A stretch of 64,000 bases of DNA from WJMT01 sp964624145. Lineage in GTDB: Bacteria; Acidobacteriota; Aminicenantia; Aminicenantales; Aminicenantaceae. The position numbers and the translations under genes were made by a program. The notes beneath the pieces are model-generated. The model made no database searches. It was given only the letters and a program-made list of their open reading frames with translations, and was not told where the DNA came from. Positions 25,094 to 33,496 of the stretch are shown piece by piece; the first letter of the stretch is position 1, and every line of letters starts with the position of its first letter. Location of the stretch: NCBI GenBank assembly GCA_964624145.1, contig CAZUXT010000006.1:1-64000 (forward strand). Direction: 5' to 3'.

Positions 25094-25168
25094 CGCTCCC
25101 GACGGGATTTGAACCCGTGTCGCCGCCTTGAAAGGGCGGTGTCCTAGGCCAGGCTAGACGACAGGAGC
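25094..25168 (-). tRNA. tRNA-Glu (anticodon UUC)
   Basis: The minus strand folds with acceptor GCTCCTG / CGGGAGC, discriminator G, anticodon arm CCGCC-CTTTCAA-GGCGG and T arm GGGTTCAAATCCC. The 3' CCA is not encoded. It lies 10 bases downstream of tRNA-Lys and is probably co-transcribed. Confidence 0.96.
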
Positions 25169-25178
25169 GCGTTATGCA

Positions 25179-25253
25179 TGGTGAGCCGTGCTGGATTTGA
25201 ACCAGCGACACCCGGCTTAAAAGGCCGGTGCTCTACCCCTGAGCTAACGGCCC
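25179..25253 (-). tRNA. tRNA-Lys (anticodon UUU)
   Basis: The minus strand folds with acceptor GGGCCGT / ACGGCTC (one G-U pair), discriminator A and an encoded CCA. The anticodon arm is CCGGC-CTTTTAA-GCCGG and the T arm TGGTTCAAATCCA. Confidence 0.96.
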
Positions 25254-25328
25254 ATGCAAAAATAGTCTTGTATTTATAAAAGAAAATCAAAAAAGAGTCA
25301 ATATTTTGTCAAAAAAAGGAATTTCGGA

Positions 25329-26003
25329 TCAGTCGAGATTCTCAAACCTTAGGATGATCCATCTCCCGGTGTGAGTGATATTATTTTCCGGATCCGTAAG
25401 TTCGTACTGCCTCATATAAATTTTATAATTGGCTTCCTCCCCATTGCGTTTAACCTTTAAATCAACTTCTTTCGTATGAATATCACCTTCAAACTGGCGG
25501 ATTCTCGGGAAATCCCCTCCAAGGGAAAAGAGAGAGATTTTCTTTTCCCTCTCTGCAGCTTGCTCCAGCTCATTGTATTCCTTCTGAAGTTCTCTGTGAG
25601 CTTCATACCTTGTGTTATAATTTTCTTCAGCTTCATTGAACTTATTTATGTTAGCCCTTGTGCGACGCCGCTCCATCTCAAATTTGGCCCCATCCATGGC
25701 ATCTCTGGCATCAAGAGTCTCCATGGTTGAGTCATCGACCTTTCCCTTCAGTTCCTTTTCTTTTTGATCCATCTTGGACAGAGCAAAAGGTTCAGTGAAT
25801 TCTTCGGTAACATTTACTATTTCCCACGAATCAAACTCAAAATCAGCCGGTTCAATAGCCATGGTGGAAAGGGTATTCAGGTCATTAAATGACATAGCAT
25901 TGAAATACCTGTCTAAAAGGGCTTCCTCTGGATGAGAGGAACAGCTATGGATAATAAATATCAGAAGTACAATCCCTAAGTAAGAGAAAATCTTCTTATT
26001 CAT
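25329..26003 (-). CDS. Hypothetical lipoprotein with coiled coil
   Basis: 224 aa. The lipoprotein signal is clear: basic start, hydrophobic core IVLLIFII and lipobox-like HSC with Cys 21. Residues about 85-165 form a charged coiled coil (MERRRTRANINKFNEAEENY). The C-terminal part has beta-rich segments (VDLKVKRNGEEANYKIYMR). It resembles generic membrane-attached lipoproteins of unknown role. GGAGG precedes the ATG. No operon partner on the same strand other than the tRNAs. Confidence 0.7.
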   Translation of the reverse strand: MNKKIFSYLGIVLLIFIIHSCSSHPEEALLDRYFNAMSFNDLNTLSTMAIEPADFEFDSWEIVNVTEEFTEPFALSKMDQKEKELKGKVDDSTMETLDARDAMDGAKFEMERRRTRANINKFNEAEENYNTRYEAHRELQKEYNELEQAAEREKKISLFSLGGDFPRIRQFEGDIHTKEVDLKVKRNGEEANYKIYMRQYELTDPENNITHTGRWIILRFENLD

Positions 26004-26236
26004 TTTTCCTCCTTCCTTCTTATTTTTCTAAATTTTACTTTTTTTCCAAGTAAAAAAGCAAGTTTAAAAAGAATGATTCGCGAAAAATATTTCCTGTCAC
26101 CTGAATCCTCTGGGAATATTCTTTATTTATCCTACTGAAACACAAACACAATCAAGGCCAAAACCTACATACGTATGAGGAGATTATAGAAAACAATGAC
26201 CCTAAAATCAATTGTGATGCAAAATCAATTTTTTCA

Positions 26237-26265
26237 TTGACAAGATAAAAAATTCAAAATAGAAT
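26237..26265 (+). promoter_or_regulatory. Sigma70-type promoter upstream of Hdr operon 1
   Basis: TTGACA (26237-26242) and TAGAAT (26260-26265) are 17 bases apart. The start site near 26272 gives an unusually long leader of about 218 bases before hdrC at 26490. The region 26004-26236 shows no gene. Confidence 0.6.
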
Positions 26266-26380
26266 TGACGTGCAGGAAGAAAAAGAAGGAAATATAATTT
26301 ATTAAAGATTGCAATTCATTGATGCAGGAAGATTCCTTTTAAGACAGGAAGGCTATTAAAAAAGGCCTTTGTTTGTCTAG

Positions 26381-26398
26381 TGTGAGTTACTACTCACA
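26381..26398. promoter_or_regulatory. Inverted repeat in the Hdr operon 1 leader (candidate operator)
   Basis: TGTGAGT-TACT-ACTCACA is a perfect 7-bp inverted repeat with a 4-base spacer, the layout of a dimeric transcription factor site. It lies 92 bases before the hdrC start codon. Confidence 0.5.
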
Positions 26399-26416
26399 AG
26401 TATTGAAAAAATTATG

Positions 26417-26440
26417 AGTATGCAAAATTTGCTTCATACT
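26417..26440. promoter_or_regulatory. Second palindromic element in the Hdr operon 1 leader
   Basis: AGTATG (26417-26422) and CATACT (26435-26440) flank a perfect GCAAA-A-TTTGC palindrome (26422-26432). It could be an operator or an RNA hairpin just before the ribosome site at about 26479. Confidence 0.4.
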
Positions 26441-26489
26441 TTACCTAAAAACCCCATCCTAACCACAAAAATATTTTTAAGGAGGATTT

Positions 26490-27068
26490 ATGGAAATCCA
26501 GGAAAAAGTGTGCTTTGAGGAAGATCTAAATCTTGATTTTTTAGACACAATAAAAGAGCTCAGTCACTGTGAAGAAATAGACCGCTGCATTCAGTGCGGA
26601 ACATGTTCCAGTTCCTGTCCGGACGCGGCTTATATGGACTTTACTCCAAGAAAAATAATGGCCCTTACCAAAGGCGGCTTTGAAGATACGGTTCTGAAAA
26701 GCTTCACTCCATGGCTTTGTGCTTCCTGCTACAGCTGTCAGGTTCGCTGCCCCGCAAAAATAAAAATCACTGACGTGATGTACGCTATAAAGAGAGTAGC
26801 GATCGAAAAAAACAAGTATCCTTCCAGATTCCCCATCCCTGTCATGTATAAAGAAATGCATAAAATTCTTACCAAAAACGGACGGAGTTCGGAGCTGTGG
26901 CTCATGCTGAATCTTTATCTTAAAACCTTAAATCCTTTCGGCCTTTTCAAAATGGCTCCTTTAGGACTGAAATTAATAAAAACTGGAAGAATGAGTATAA
27001 AAAAAGAGTCCATTAAAAATAAAAAGCAGCTGAAAAAACTTCTCAAAGCCGTGAAGGAGGAAACCTGA
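26490..27068 (+). CDS. hdrC: HdrC-like iron-sulfur subunit (operon 1)
   Basis: 192 aa. Two [4Fe-4S] motifs, CIQCGTCSSSCP near residue 32 and CASCYSCQVRCP near residue 74, match the C subunit of heterodisulfide reductase. It passes electrons between HdrA and HdrB. A tail of basic residues follows. Strong AGGAGG ribosome site. The ATG of hdrB overlaps its stop by one base. In a bacterium lacking coenzyme M the disulfide-type acceptor is unknown. Start of the 12-kb operon. Confidence 0.93.
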   Translation: MEIQEKVCFEEDLNLDFLDTIKELSHCEEIDRCIQCGTCSSSCPDAAYMDFTPRKIMALTKGGFEDTVLKSFTPWLCASCYSCQVRCPAKIKITDVMYAIKRVAIEKNKYPSRFPIPVMYKEMHKILTKNGRSSELWLMLNLYLKTLNPFGLFKMAPLGLKLIKTGRMSIKKESIKNKKQLKKLLKAVKEET

Positions 27069-27955
27069 TGAAGGAATATATATATTACCCAGGATGTTCC
27101 GCAAAAACCAATGCCAAGCATTATGAGGAATCTATACTTCCTGTTTTTAAGATCCTAGGCGTTGAACTCGAAGAACTGCCTGACTGGAACTGCTGTGGCG
27201 CCACAGCTTCAATGTCTGTGGATGATGAAAAATCAGCTGCTATAAACGGCCGCAATCTTTCTATCGCAGAAAAAGCAGGAAAAGATATAATCGCCCCTTG
27301 TGCGGCTTGCTATTTATCCTTAAAAAAAGCCAATAACTTTCTTAAGGAAGGCTCTAAAGAGTCAGAAAAAATCCTCTCAAAACTCGAAAAACTAGGCCTG
27401 GAATATAAAGGAACTGTAACAGTCAAACACCCTGTTGAAGTTCTGGTTAATGAAATCGGTATCAATCTTATAAAAGAAAAGATCCAGTATGAACTCAGGG
27501 GGCTCAAAGTGGCTTCTTACTACGGCTGTCAGGTAGTGAGGCCCTTTACAGAATTTGACGATGTGGATTATCCACAGAGTATGGATATTCTCCTCCAAGC
27601 ACTGGGAGTGGAAACGGTTGACTTCACAGCCAAAACCAAATGCTGTGGAGGTGCGCTTTCGGCGAACCTTGAGGAATTAGGAGCCAGACTTAACTATATC
27701 ATTATCAAAGAGGCCCAAAAAAAGGGGGCTGACGCGATTGTAACCCTGTGCCCGCTTTGCCTTTTTAATCTTGAAATCATGCAAAGCAAAATAAAAAAAA
27801 TATATAAGGAAGACTTTAAAATGCCCATTCTGTTTTTCAGCCAACTAATGGGGCTGGCATTCGGCTTATCAAGAGAGGAGATGGGATTTTCGCGTTCCCT
27901 TATTCAAACCAAACAAATATGGGATAAAATCGAAATCGGAGGAATCAATGTCTGA
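27068..27955 (+). CDS. hdrB: HdrB-like subunit with two CCG domains (operon 1)
   Basis: 295 aa. Both cysteine-rich CCG domains are complete: YYPGCSAKT, DWNCCGA and APCAACY in the first, YYGCQVVRP, KTKCCGGAL and LCPLCLFNL in the second. In HdrB these bind two noncubane [4Fe-4S] clusters that reduce a disulfide or another acceptor. The protein overlaps hdrC by one base and hdrA-N by 8 bases, so the three are made together. The acceptor in this organism is not known. Confidence 0.93.
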   Translation: MKEYIYYPGCSAKTNAKHYEESILPVFKILGVELEELPDWNCCGATASMSVDDEKSAAINGRNLSIAEKAGKDIIAPCAACYLSLKKANNFLKEGSKESEKILSKLEKLGLEYKGTVTVKHPVEVLVNEIGINLIKEKIQYELRGLKVASYYGCQVVRPFTEFDDVDYPQSMDILLQALGVETVDFTAKTKCCGGALSANLEELGARLNYIIIKEAQKKGADAIVTLCPLCLFNLEIMQSKIKKIYKEDFKMPILFFSQLMGLAFGLSREEMGFSRSLIQTKQIWDKIEIGGINV

Positions 27956-28799
27956 TAACGGCCAACCAAGGATAGGAGTCTTTATATGTCACTGCGGTGC
28001 TAATATTGCTAGCAAAGTAAATGTCTTTGATGTAGCTGAGTTTGCCTCAAAGCTCGATAACGTCGCCTTTGCCACAGAATACAAATTCATGTGTTCTGAT
28101 CCCGGACAGGACCTTATAAGGAAAAGCATCAAGGAATATAACCTCAACCGGGTCATCGTTGCATCCTGTTCCCCTTTGATGCATGAACCCACTTTCAGAA
28201 GTGTCACTTCTGAAGGGGGCCTGAATCCTTTCTATTTCCAGATGACAAATATCAGAGAGCATGTTTCGTGGGTAACCAAAGACCCGGAAGCGGCCACAAA
28301 AAAAGCAAAAACCCTTATAACCGCTGCGGTAAAAAGAGTGGCACTCCATGAAGCTTTAGAGAAAAAAGAAGTCCCCGTCAGACCCGAAGTCCTTATTGTG
28401 GGAGGCGGCATCGCAGGTATTCACGCCGCTCTGACCTATGCCAATTCAGGTAAAAAAGTCTATTTAGTAGAGAAAGAAGCCTCCATCGGAGGACACATGT
28501 CCATGCTTGACAAAACATTTCCCACTCTGGATTGTTCTGCCTGCATATTAACCCCTAAAATGTCAGATATAGGGAAACATCCCAATATCGAACTTTTAAC
28601 CTACAGTGAAGTCAAAGAAGTTTCTGGTTTCGTTGGTAACTTTAAAGTAAAAATCAACAAAAAAGCAAGATATGTAGATGCGGATAAATGCAATGGCTGT
28701 GGAATGTGCTGGGAAAACTGTCCTACTGTCATTTCTCCTTCAGAAAGAATCATAAAAAAAGGTGATGTGACCATAAAAACCCTTGTTAAAGAGAACTAA
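27948..28799 (+). CDS. N-terminal-half HdrA (FAD-binding part only)
   Basis: 283 aa, while complete HdrA proteins are about 650 aa or longer. It has the opening FICHCGANIA motif, CSDPGQD, the FAD dinucleotide loop VGGGIAGIHAAL (about residue 149), LDCSACILTPKM and one [4Fe-4S] motif CNGCGMCWENCP, then stops. The missing C-half is found 7.8 kb downstream fused to a NuoG-like domain (36574). Frame and stop are clean and the next gene follows closely, so this is a genuine split, not a broken gene. It should carry the bifurcating flavin. Confidence 0.9.
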   Translation: MSDNGQPRIGVFICHCGANIASKVNVFDVAEFASKLDNVAFATEYKFMCSDPGQDLIRKSIKEYNLNRVIVASCSPLMHEPTFRSVTSEGGLNPFYFQMTNIREHVSWVTKDPEAATKKAKTLITAAVKRVALHEALEKKEVPVRPEVLIVGGGIAGIHAALTYANSGKKVYLVEKEASIGGHMSMLDKTFPTLDCSACILTPKMSDIGKHPNIELLTYSEVKEVSGFVGNFKVKINKKARYVDADKCNGCGMCWENCPTVISPSERIIKKGDVTIKTLVKEN

Positions 28800-28805
28800 T
28801 TTGAA

Positions 28806-29171
28806 ATGACCTTAAAAGAAATTATCCGTTTGCTTCAGGCTGAAATAATATGCGGAGAATCTCATATTGATGACAATATTGAATTTGCGGGCGGCTCAGA
28901 CCTGATGAGTGATGTTCTGGCCTTTGCAAAGCCCGGGATACTTCTTCTTACAGGCCTCAGTAACTCTCAATCTGTACGCACAGCAGACATCATAGAGGCC
29001 AAGGCCATTGTTTATGTCCGAGGAAAAAAGCCTGATCCTGAAGGATTAAAACTCGCAAAGAAAAAAGATATTCCTATCCTTCTTACTGACCTTATGATGT
29101 ATACAGCATGTGGCTTGTTATACAGTCACAACCTATCTGGAGTATATTCTGAATCCGATAAAAAATCATGA
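28806..29171 (+). CDS. DRTGG-domain protein 1
   Basis: 121 aa single DRTGG domain (AGGSDLMSDVLAF, LLTGLSNSQSVRTADI, DIPILLTDLMMYTACG). The domain occurs alone or with CBS and phosphotransacetylase domains and its biochemical role is uncertain; ligand or nucleotide binding has been supposed. Small free-standing copies are typically found beside [FeFe] hydrogenase genes. It overlaps the next gene by 4 bases. Confidence 0.82.
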   Translation: MTLKEIIRLLQAEIICGESHIDDNIEFAGGSDLMSDVLAFAKPGILLLTGLSNSQSVRTADIIEAKAIVYVRGKKPDPEGLKLAKKKDIPILLTDLMMYTACGLLYSHNLSGVYSESDKKS

Positions 29172-29617
29172 CAGAAAAAGAAAACGTCCTGACTCGAGAA
29201 TTTGAAATCAAAGGAAAGGATTTCAGCCGAGCCGGCAATATATCAAGCAAGATCAAAGAAATTCTCCAAGAGACTGGGATATCAAATTCGATCATAAGGC
29301 GTGCGGCTATTGCCACTTATGAAGCTGAATTGAATGTGGTGATGTATGCCAATAAAGGCATTCTTTATTTTACTCTTGATCCAGATTCAATCCGTCTGAA
29401 AATAGATGATGAAGGTAGGGGGATAAAAGACATATCTCTTGCCATGAAAGAGGGATATTCTACGGCAACAGAAGAATACAGAGAGATGGGATTTGGTGCT
29501 GGAATGGGGCTTCCTAACATAAAAAAGAATGCTGATAAATTCAAAATCTCATCCATTCTTGGAAAAGGGACTTCTCTTGAAATATTCTTTTTTCTCAATA
29601 ATTCGGGGGCATCATGA
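29168..29617 (+). CDS. GHKL ATPase, anti-sigma/serine-kinase-like
   Basis: 149 aa. Histidine-kinase-type ATPase fold alone, like RsbW/SpoIIAB: AAIATYEAELNVVMYA (N box), IDDEGRGIKD (G1) and FGAGMGLPNIKKNAD (G2). No histidine phospho-acceptor domain. It could phosphorylate a serine in a partner such as the neighbouring DRTGG proteins, but no STAS-type antagonist is seen. It overlaps both neighbours by 4 bases. Confidence 0.85.
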   Translation: MTEKENVLTREFEIKGKDFSRAGNISSKIKEILQETGISNSIIRRAAIATYEAELNVVMYANKGILYFTLDPDSIRLKIDDEGRGIKDISLAMKEGYSTATEEYREMGFGAGMGLPNIKKNADKFKISSILGKGTSLEIFFFLNNSGAS

Positions 29618-30987
29618 ATCATTATCTTCATTTTGTCAGAGTAGACGAAAATAAATGTATGGGCCGAATGAAATGCATGCGAGTCTGCCCAACACAGGCT
29701 ATAAGGGTTAGAGGGGGCAAAGCAAAAATCGATGACGAAAAATGCATTGATTGTGGAGAATGTATCACCTCCTGTCCTTCAGGTGCTATCTATCCCCTCA
29801 CCGATCCTTTCGGAGAGTTGACAAGATTCAGACATACTGTGGCTGTTCCATCCCCTGCTCTCTATGCCCAGTTTGGCCAAAAAATCACTCCCGGTAAAAT
29901 TCTAAACGGCCTTAGAAAATTAGGATTTGATGATGCCTATGACTTGGCTTTAAGCTGTGGAGAGGTCAGTTTTGCCCTCCTAGAATACTTGCGAGAAAAT
30001 TCTGAAACAAAGCCTTTAATTATTAATACATGTCCTACCGTGGTTCGCCTCATTCAAGTGAAATATCCATCCCTGATAAATCATATAACGCCTATAGACA
30101 TTCCAAGAGAAATCGCTGCCCGAGAAGTCAAACAGAGAAAATCAAAGCAGTATGGGCTTGAAGAAAAAGAAATAGGGGCTTTCTACATAACACCCTGCCC
30201 TGCAAAAATGATCTCAATAAAACAACCCGCTGAAAAGGAAAAGTCATATCTTGACGGTGCCATCTCAATATCTGATATATATGGACCACTGCTTGCAACC
30301 ATGGAAAATATCGACAATGAAGAATCTGATGAATCTATAGATAACCTTTGTATTTTAGGATTAGGCTGGGCTATGGCAGGGGGAATAAGTCGAACTCTTA
30401 AACTCAAGAACTCGCTGACTGTTTCTGGCCTTCCGGAAATCCTCAAAGTATTCGATGATATGGAAAGAGGATCGCTTCAACACATAGATTTTATCGAGGC
30501 TTACTCCTGCCCTCAAGGGTGTATCGGTGGCTCTCTCACTGTCGAAAATCTCTATATATCCTACAATAAAATCCTCCGACTGATCGAAGAACTTGAATTG
30601 AAAAAAATAAAAAGATGCCCGGATGCCAAAGAGGTCCGTAAAAAATATTCGGAGGGATACTTTTTTAAAAAACACCAGCTTCGCCCCCGGCCATTAAAAC
30701 CATTAAATGACGACCTGACCAAAGCCATAAAAAAAAGAAAAGAAATAGAGAAAATATATGAAAAATTACCTAAGATCGACTGTGGAGCCTGCGGGTCTCC
30801 TACCTGTGAAGCTTTTGCCGAAGACGTGGTAAAAAAAGAGAGCTCTCTTTTAGATTGTGTGTTTATGCTCCCTAAAAAACTCAGAGATTTATCCAAAGAG
30901 CTTTCAGAACTACTCAATAAAACAAAATCCATAAATGAGACAGGACAAAATAATAATAAGTCTGAAGCAAAGGGTAAAAAAAAATGA
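29614..30987 (+). CDS. [FeFe] hydrogenase-like H-cluster protein, sensory type
   Basis: 457 aa. N-terminal two-cluster ferredoxin; in the first motif (CMGRMKCMRVCP) the second ligand position is Arg. The H-cluster domain (about 70-330) keeps four cluster Cys: NTCPTVV, TPCPAKM and SCPQGCIGG. The proton-relay Cys of the canonical TSCCP is Thr, and the MPC Met and downstream Glu are also absent. The C-terminus adds an Fe-S domain CGACGSPTCEAFAEDVV (about 388-405). This pattern fits non-catalytic or sensory hydrogenase-like proteins (HydS and group D relatives). It would sense H2 or redox state for the operon. Confidence 0.85.
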   Translation: MNHYLHFVRVDENKCMGRMKCMRVCPTQAIRVRGGKAKIDDEKCIDCGECITSCPSGAIYPLTDPFGELTRFRHTVAVPSPALYAQFGQKITPGKILNGLRKLGFDDAYDLALSCGEVSFALLEYLRENSETKPLIINTCPTVVRLIQVKYPSLINHITPIDIPREIAAREVKQRKSKQYGLEEKEIGAFYITPCPAKMISIKQPAEKEKSYLDGAISISDIYGPLLATMENIDNEESDESIDNLCILGLGWAMAGGISRTLKLKNSLTVSGLPEILKVFDDMERGSLQHIDFIEAYSCPQGCIGGSLTVENLYISYNKILRLIEELELKKIKRCPDAKEVRKKYSEGYFFKKHQLRPRPLKPLNDDLTKAIKKRKEIEKIYEKLPKIDCGACGSPTCEAFAEDVVKKESSLLDCVFMLPKKLRDLSKELSELLNKTKSINETGQNNNKSEAKGKKK

Positions 30988-31322
30988 AATTAAATAAAAT
31001 AAAAAAAGACCTCAATCTGGAAATACTCACTGCAAAAAAATTTCTGGACAATGAAGTGAAAGGAGGTTATACCAGCGACCTTCTTTCAGATGTGATGGCA
31101 AACAGCAAAGAAAAATACATTTGGATCACTTTACAGGTCCATTTGAATATAGTGGCGGTAGCAAAATTAAAAGAACTCTCAGGAATCATCATCGTCAACG
31201 ACAGAAAACCAGATTCTGATACTTTAAAAAAAGCCGAACAAGAAAATTGTCCCATTCTCACCACCCCAAAAACTGCTTTCGAAATTTCTGGAGAACTGTA
31301 TCAATTATTGAAAGGTACATAA
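30984..31322 (+). CDS. DRTGG-domain protein 2
   Basis: 112 aa, a second single DRTGG domain (SDLLSDVMANSKEKYIWI, IVNDRKPDSDTLKKAEQENC, PILTTPKTAFEISGEL). It is only distantly similar to the copy at 28806, so this is an old duplication within the operon or two independent acquisitions. It overlaps the H-cluster protein by 4 bases. Function unknown. Confidence 0.82.
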   Translation: MKLNKIKKDLNLEILTAKKFLDNEVKGGYTSDLLSDVMANSKEKYIWITLQVHLNIVAVAKLKELSGIIIVNDRKPDSDTLKKAEQENCPILTTPKTAFEISGELYQLLKGT

Positions 31323-31328
31323 TAAAAA

Positions 31329-32060
31329 ATGTTGAGAAAAGTGAAAGCTGATCTTCATATTCATACCTGCCTCTCTCCTTGTGGTGACCTGGAAATGTCT
31401 CCTCAGAATATTGTCACTCAAGCAAAAACAAAAGACATAGACGTACTAGGGATATGCGATCATAATTCTGCAGAAAATGTTCCTGCCATAAGAAAAGCAG
31501 CAAGAAAAGTCAAAATCCAAGTTCTTCCTGGAATAGAAGTGACAACTCAAGAAGAAGTCCATATTTTAGCGCTTTTTAATAACATATCATCCGTATCTAA
31601 ACTGCAAAAAATTATATACCAGAACCTCCCAGGAGAAAACGACGACAAAATATTTGGTCTTCAGGTGGCTGTCAATGAGTTAGGAGAAGTACTTCACTTC
31701 AACAAACATCTTCTTATAGGTGCCACAACTATTCCTCTAGAAGAAGTTATAAAACTCATTCATTCCTTAGAGGGACTAGCTATCGCCTCACATATAGACC
31801 GTCAGGCCTTCAGTCTTATCAGCCAGCTAGGATTTATACCTGATACGCTCGAACTCGATGCTTTGGAGGTCTCCCCCTTACTCTCTTTATCCGAAGCTAA
31901 AAAAAGATATAAACCAGAACTGCCTCTGGTATGCTTTTCTGATGCCCATTTTCTCAGCCAAATCGGTCAGTGCTGTACGTTTTTTTATATAGAAAAAATA
32001 AGTATTAAGGAAATCAAAAAAGCTTTCCTCAATCAAGGAGGAAGAAAAATAATTCATTGA
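31329..32060 (+). CDS. PHP-domain phosphoesterase-like protein
   Basis: 243 aa. Metal-binding PHP motifs are visible: ADLHIHTCLSPCGD at the start, ICDHNSAENV, PGIEVTTQEEVHIL, ASHIDR and FSDAHFLSQIG at the end. PHP enzymes hydrolyse phosphoesters such as histidinol phosphate or nucleotides; the substrate here is unknown. Similar PHP genes accompany the DRTGG and ATPase genes in [FeFe] hydrogenase operons of other anaerobes. Confidence 0.88.
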   Translation: MLRKVKADLHIHTCLSPCGDLEMSPQNIVTQAKTKDIDVLGICDHNSAENVPAIRKAARKVKIQVLPGIEVTTQEEVHILALFNNISSVSKLQKIIYQNLPGENDDKIFGLQVAVNELGEVLHFNKHLLIGATTIPLEEVIKLIHSLEGLAIASHIDRQAFSLISQLGFIPDTLELDALEVSPLLSLSEAKKRYKPELPLVCFSDAHFLSQIGQCCTFFYIEKISIKEIKKAFLNQGGRKIIH

Positions 32061-32069
32061 TGAAATAAA

Positions 32070-32618
32070 ATGGAAGATATCTCTCTACATATTTTAGATA
32101 TTGCTGAGAATTCAATCAAAGCTAAAGCTAAAAATATAAAGATAAAGTTCCATGAAAATACCAAAAATGACAAGACCATATTGGAAATTACTGATGACGG
32201 AGAAGGCATGAATAAAAAAACTCTAAACAAAGCCCTGGATCCATTTTTCACCACTAAAAACACACGCACTGTGGGGCTGGGTCTTTCTCTGCTTTCAGAA
32301 TCAGCCAAAGCAGCCAATGGAACTTTTTCCATAAAATCAAAGCCAGGAAAAGGGACTCATTTAAAAGCCATGTTCCAAACCAGTCATATAGACAGAAAAC
32401 CTGTGGGAGATATGGCTTCAACCCTTATCTCCATCATATCCGGTCATCCTGAGGTCAATTTAGTTTACATACACCAACTTAATGGAAAAAAATATAGGCT
32501 CGACACTAAAAAAATAAAATCACAACTAAACGGCATTCGAATTAACTCGCCGGAAGTTCTTCAAATAATCAAATCAAACATAAAAAAAGGACTCGATTAT
32601 ATTGGGAGGCAAAAATGA
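32070..32618 (+). CDS. GHKL ATPase with C-terminal extension
   Basis: 182 aa. HATPase_c fold with HILDIAENSIKAKAK (N box), ITDDGEGMNKKTL (G1), DPFFTTKNTRTVGLGLSLLS (F and G2) and GKGTHL. It has no DHp domain, so it may act on a separate substrate protein. The residues after 110 form a small alpha/beta extension of unknown role. It overlaps nuoE by 4 bases. Confidence 0.85.
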   Translation: MEDISLHILDIAENSIKAKAKNIKIKFHENTKNDKTILEITDDGEGMNKKTLNKALDPFFTTKNTRTVGLGLSLLSESAKAANGTFSIKSKPGKGTHLKAMFQTSHIDRKPVGDMASTLISIISGHPEVNLVYIHQLNGKKYRLDTKKIKSQLNGIRINSPEVLQIIKSNIKKGLDYIGRQK

Positions 32619-33079
32619 AAGATGCAATTAATGAGGACAAATTATCCGGGATCATCGAAAAATACAAAGATAATCCTAATGCCACTGTGGCTATTCTCCA
32701 AGATATTCAAGAGGAATACAATTATCTTCCTAGAGAGGCCATGACGAAAGTATCCAAGGAATTCAATATCCCTCTATCTAGACTGCTCAGTGTGGCTACA
32801 TTCTACTCAGCCTTTAGTCTGACTCCCAGGGGGAAATATAAAATCAACGTATGTCTGGGAACTGCCTGCCATGTAAGGGGCGGAGCTCGGATCATGAATA
32901 AAGTCGAAAGGGAACTGGGAATCAAAAGAGGTGAAACCACAGAAGATCTCAAGTTTAGTTTGGATGAAGTCCGTTGCTTAGGCTGTTGCGGCCTAGCTCC
33001 TGTTATGGTGGTCGGAGAGGATGTCCACGGAAAATTATCGGAAGACAAAGTGATGTCTATTTTAGATAAATACAAATAA
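32615..33079 (+). CDS. NuoE/HydC-like [2Fe-2S] subunit
   Basis: 154 aa thioredoxin-fold ferredoxin. The helical N-terminal part (AILQDIQEEYNYLPREAM) is followed by the four ligands in VCLGTACHVRGG and RCLGCCGLAPV. In complex I, in NAD-dependent hydrogenases and in bifurcating hydrogenases it partners NuoF, which is encoded two genes on. Length and ligands are normal. Confidence 0.94.
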   Translation: MKDAINEDKLSGIIEKYKDNPNATVAILQDIQEEYNYLPREAMTKVSKEFNIPLSRLLSVATFYSAFSLTPRGKYKINVCLGTACHVRGGARIMNKVERELGIKRGETTEDLKFSLDEVRCLGCCGLAPVMVVGEDVHGKLSEDKVMSILDKYK

Positions 33080-33091
33080 CGGAGGATACAA

Positions 33092-33481
33092 ATGCCAAAG
33101 TTAACCATTAAAGACCTACAAAAGATCAAAGAGAAAAAGAAAAGGACCTCAAAAATCCGTGAAGGAGGAGATTATAAAGTCAAAATTACCGTACATATGG
33201 GAACATGCGGCATTGCTGCTGGAGCACGTAAAATAATGAATGCCTTTATAGAAGAAGTAGAGAAGCATGAATCATCTGACATACTCCTCACTAACTCAGG
33301 ATGTGCTGGTCTCTGCAGCAAAGAACCCATGGCAACCATTGAAGTCTTAGATCAGGCACCAGTCAAATACATCTATCTGAATGAAAAAAAGGTAATAGAA
33401 ATCTTCCAAAAACATGTTATGGGTGGAAATATTGTAAAGGAATACGCCCTGGGAAAAGGAAGCGAAAAAACAGATGCATAA
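33092..33481 (+). CDS. Thioredoxin-like [2Fe-2S] ferredoxin
   Basis: 129 aa. Ligands in HMGTCGIAAGARKIM and NSGCAGLCSKEP; the usual four Cys are present as C-x-C spaced pairs. Similar short proteins sit between HydC and HydB in [FeFe] hydrogenase operons and may relay electrons to NuoF. A clear ribosome site (GGAGG) precedes it, and it is 15 bases from the NuoF fusion. Confidence 0.87.
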   Translation: MPKLTIKDLQKIKEKKKRTSKIREGGDYKVKITVHMGTCGIAAGARKIMNAFIEEVEKHESSDILLTNSGCAGLCSKEPMATIEVLDQAPVKYIYLNEKKVIEIFQKHVMGGNIVKEYALGKGSEKTDA

Positions 33482-33496
33482 AAGGAGCGGAAAATA

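Noticed and set aside
25094..25253. tRNA-Glu/tRNA-Lys as an attachment site of an integrated island
   Set aside because: No integrase gene and no duplicated tRNA 3' end seen in the window; the neighbouring decay is explained by IS91-type elements.
26417..26440. GTATGCAAAATTTGC considered as a sigma54 promoter for Hdr operon 1
   Set aside because: No GG exists 10 bases before a GC; the -24 element is absent. It is better explained as a palindrome.
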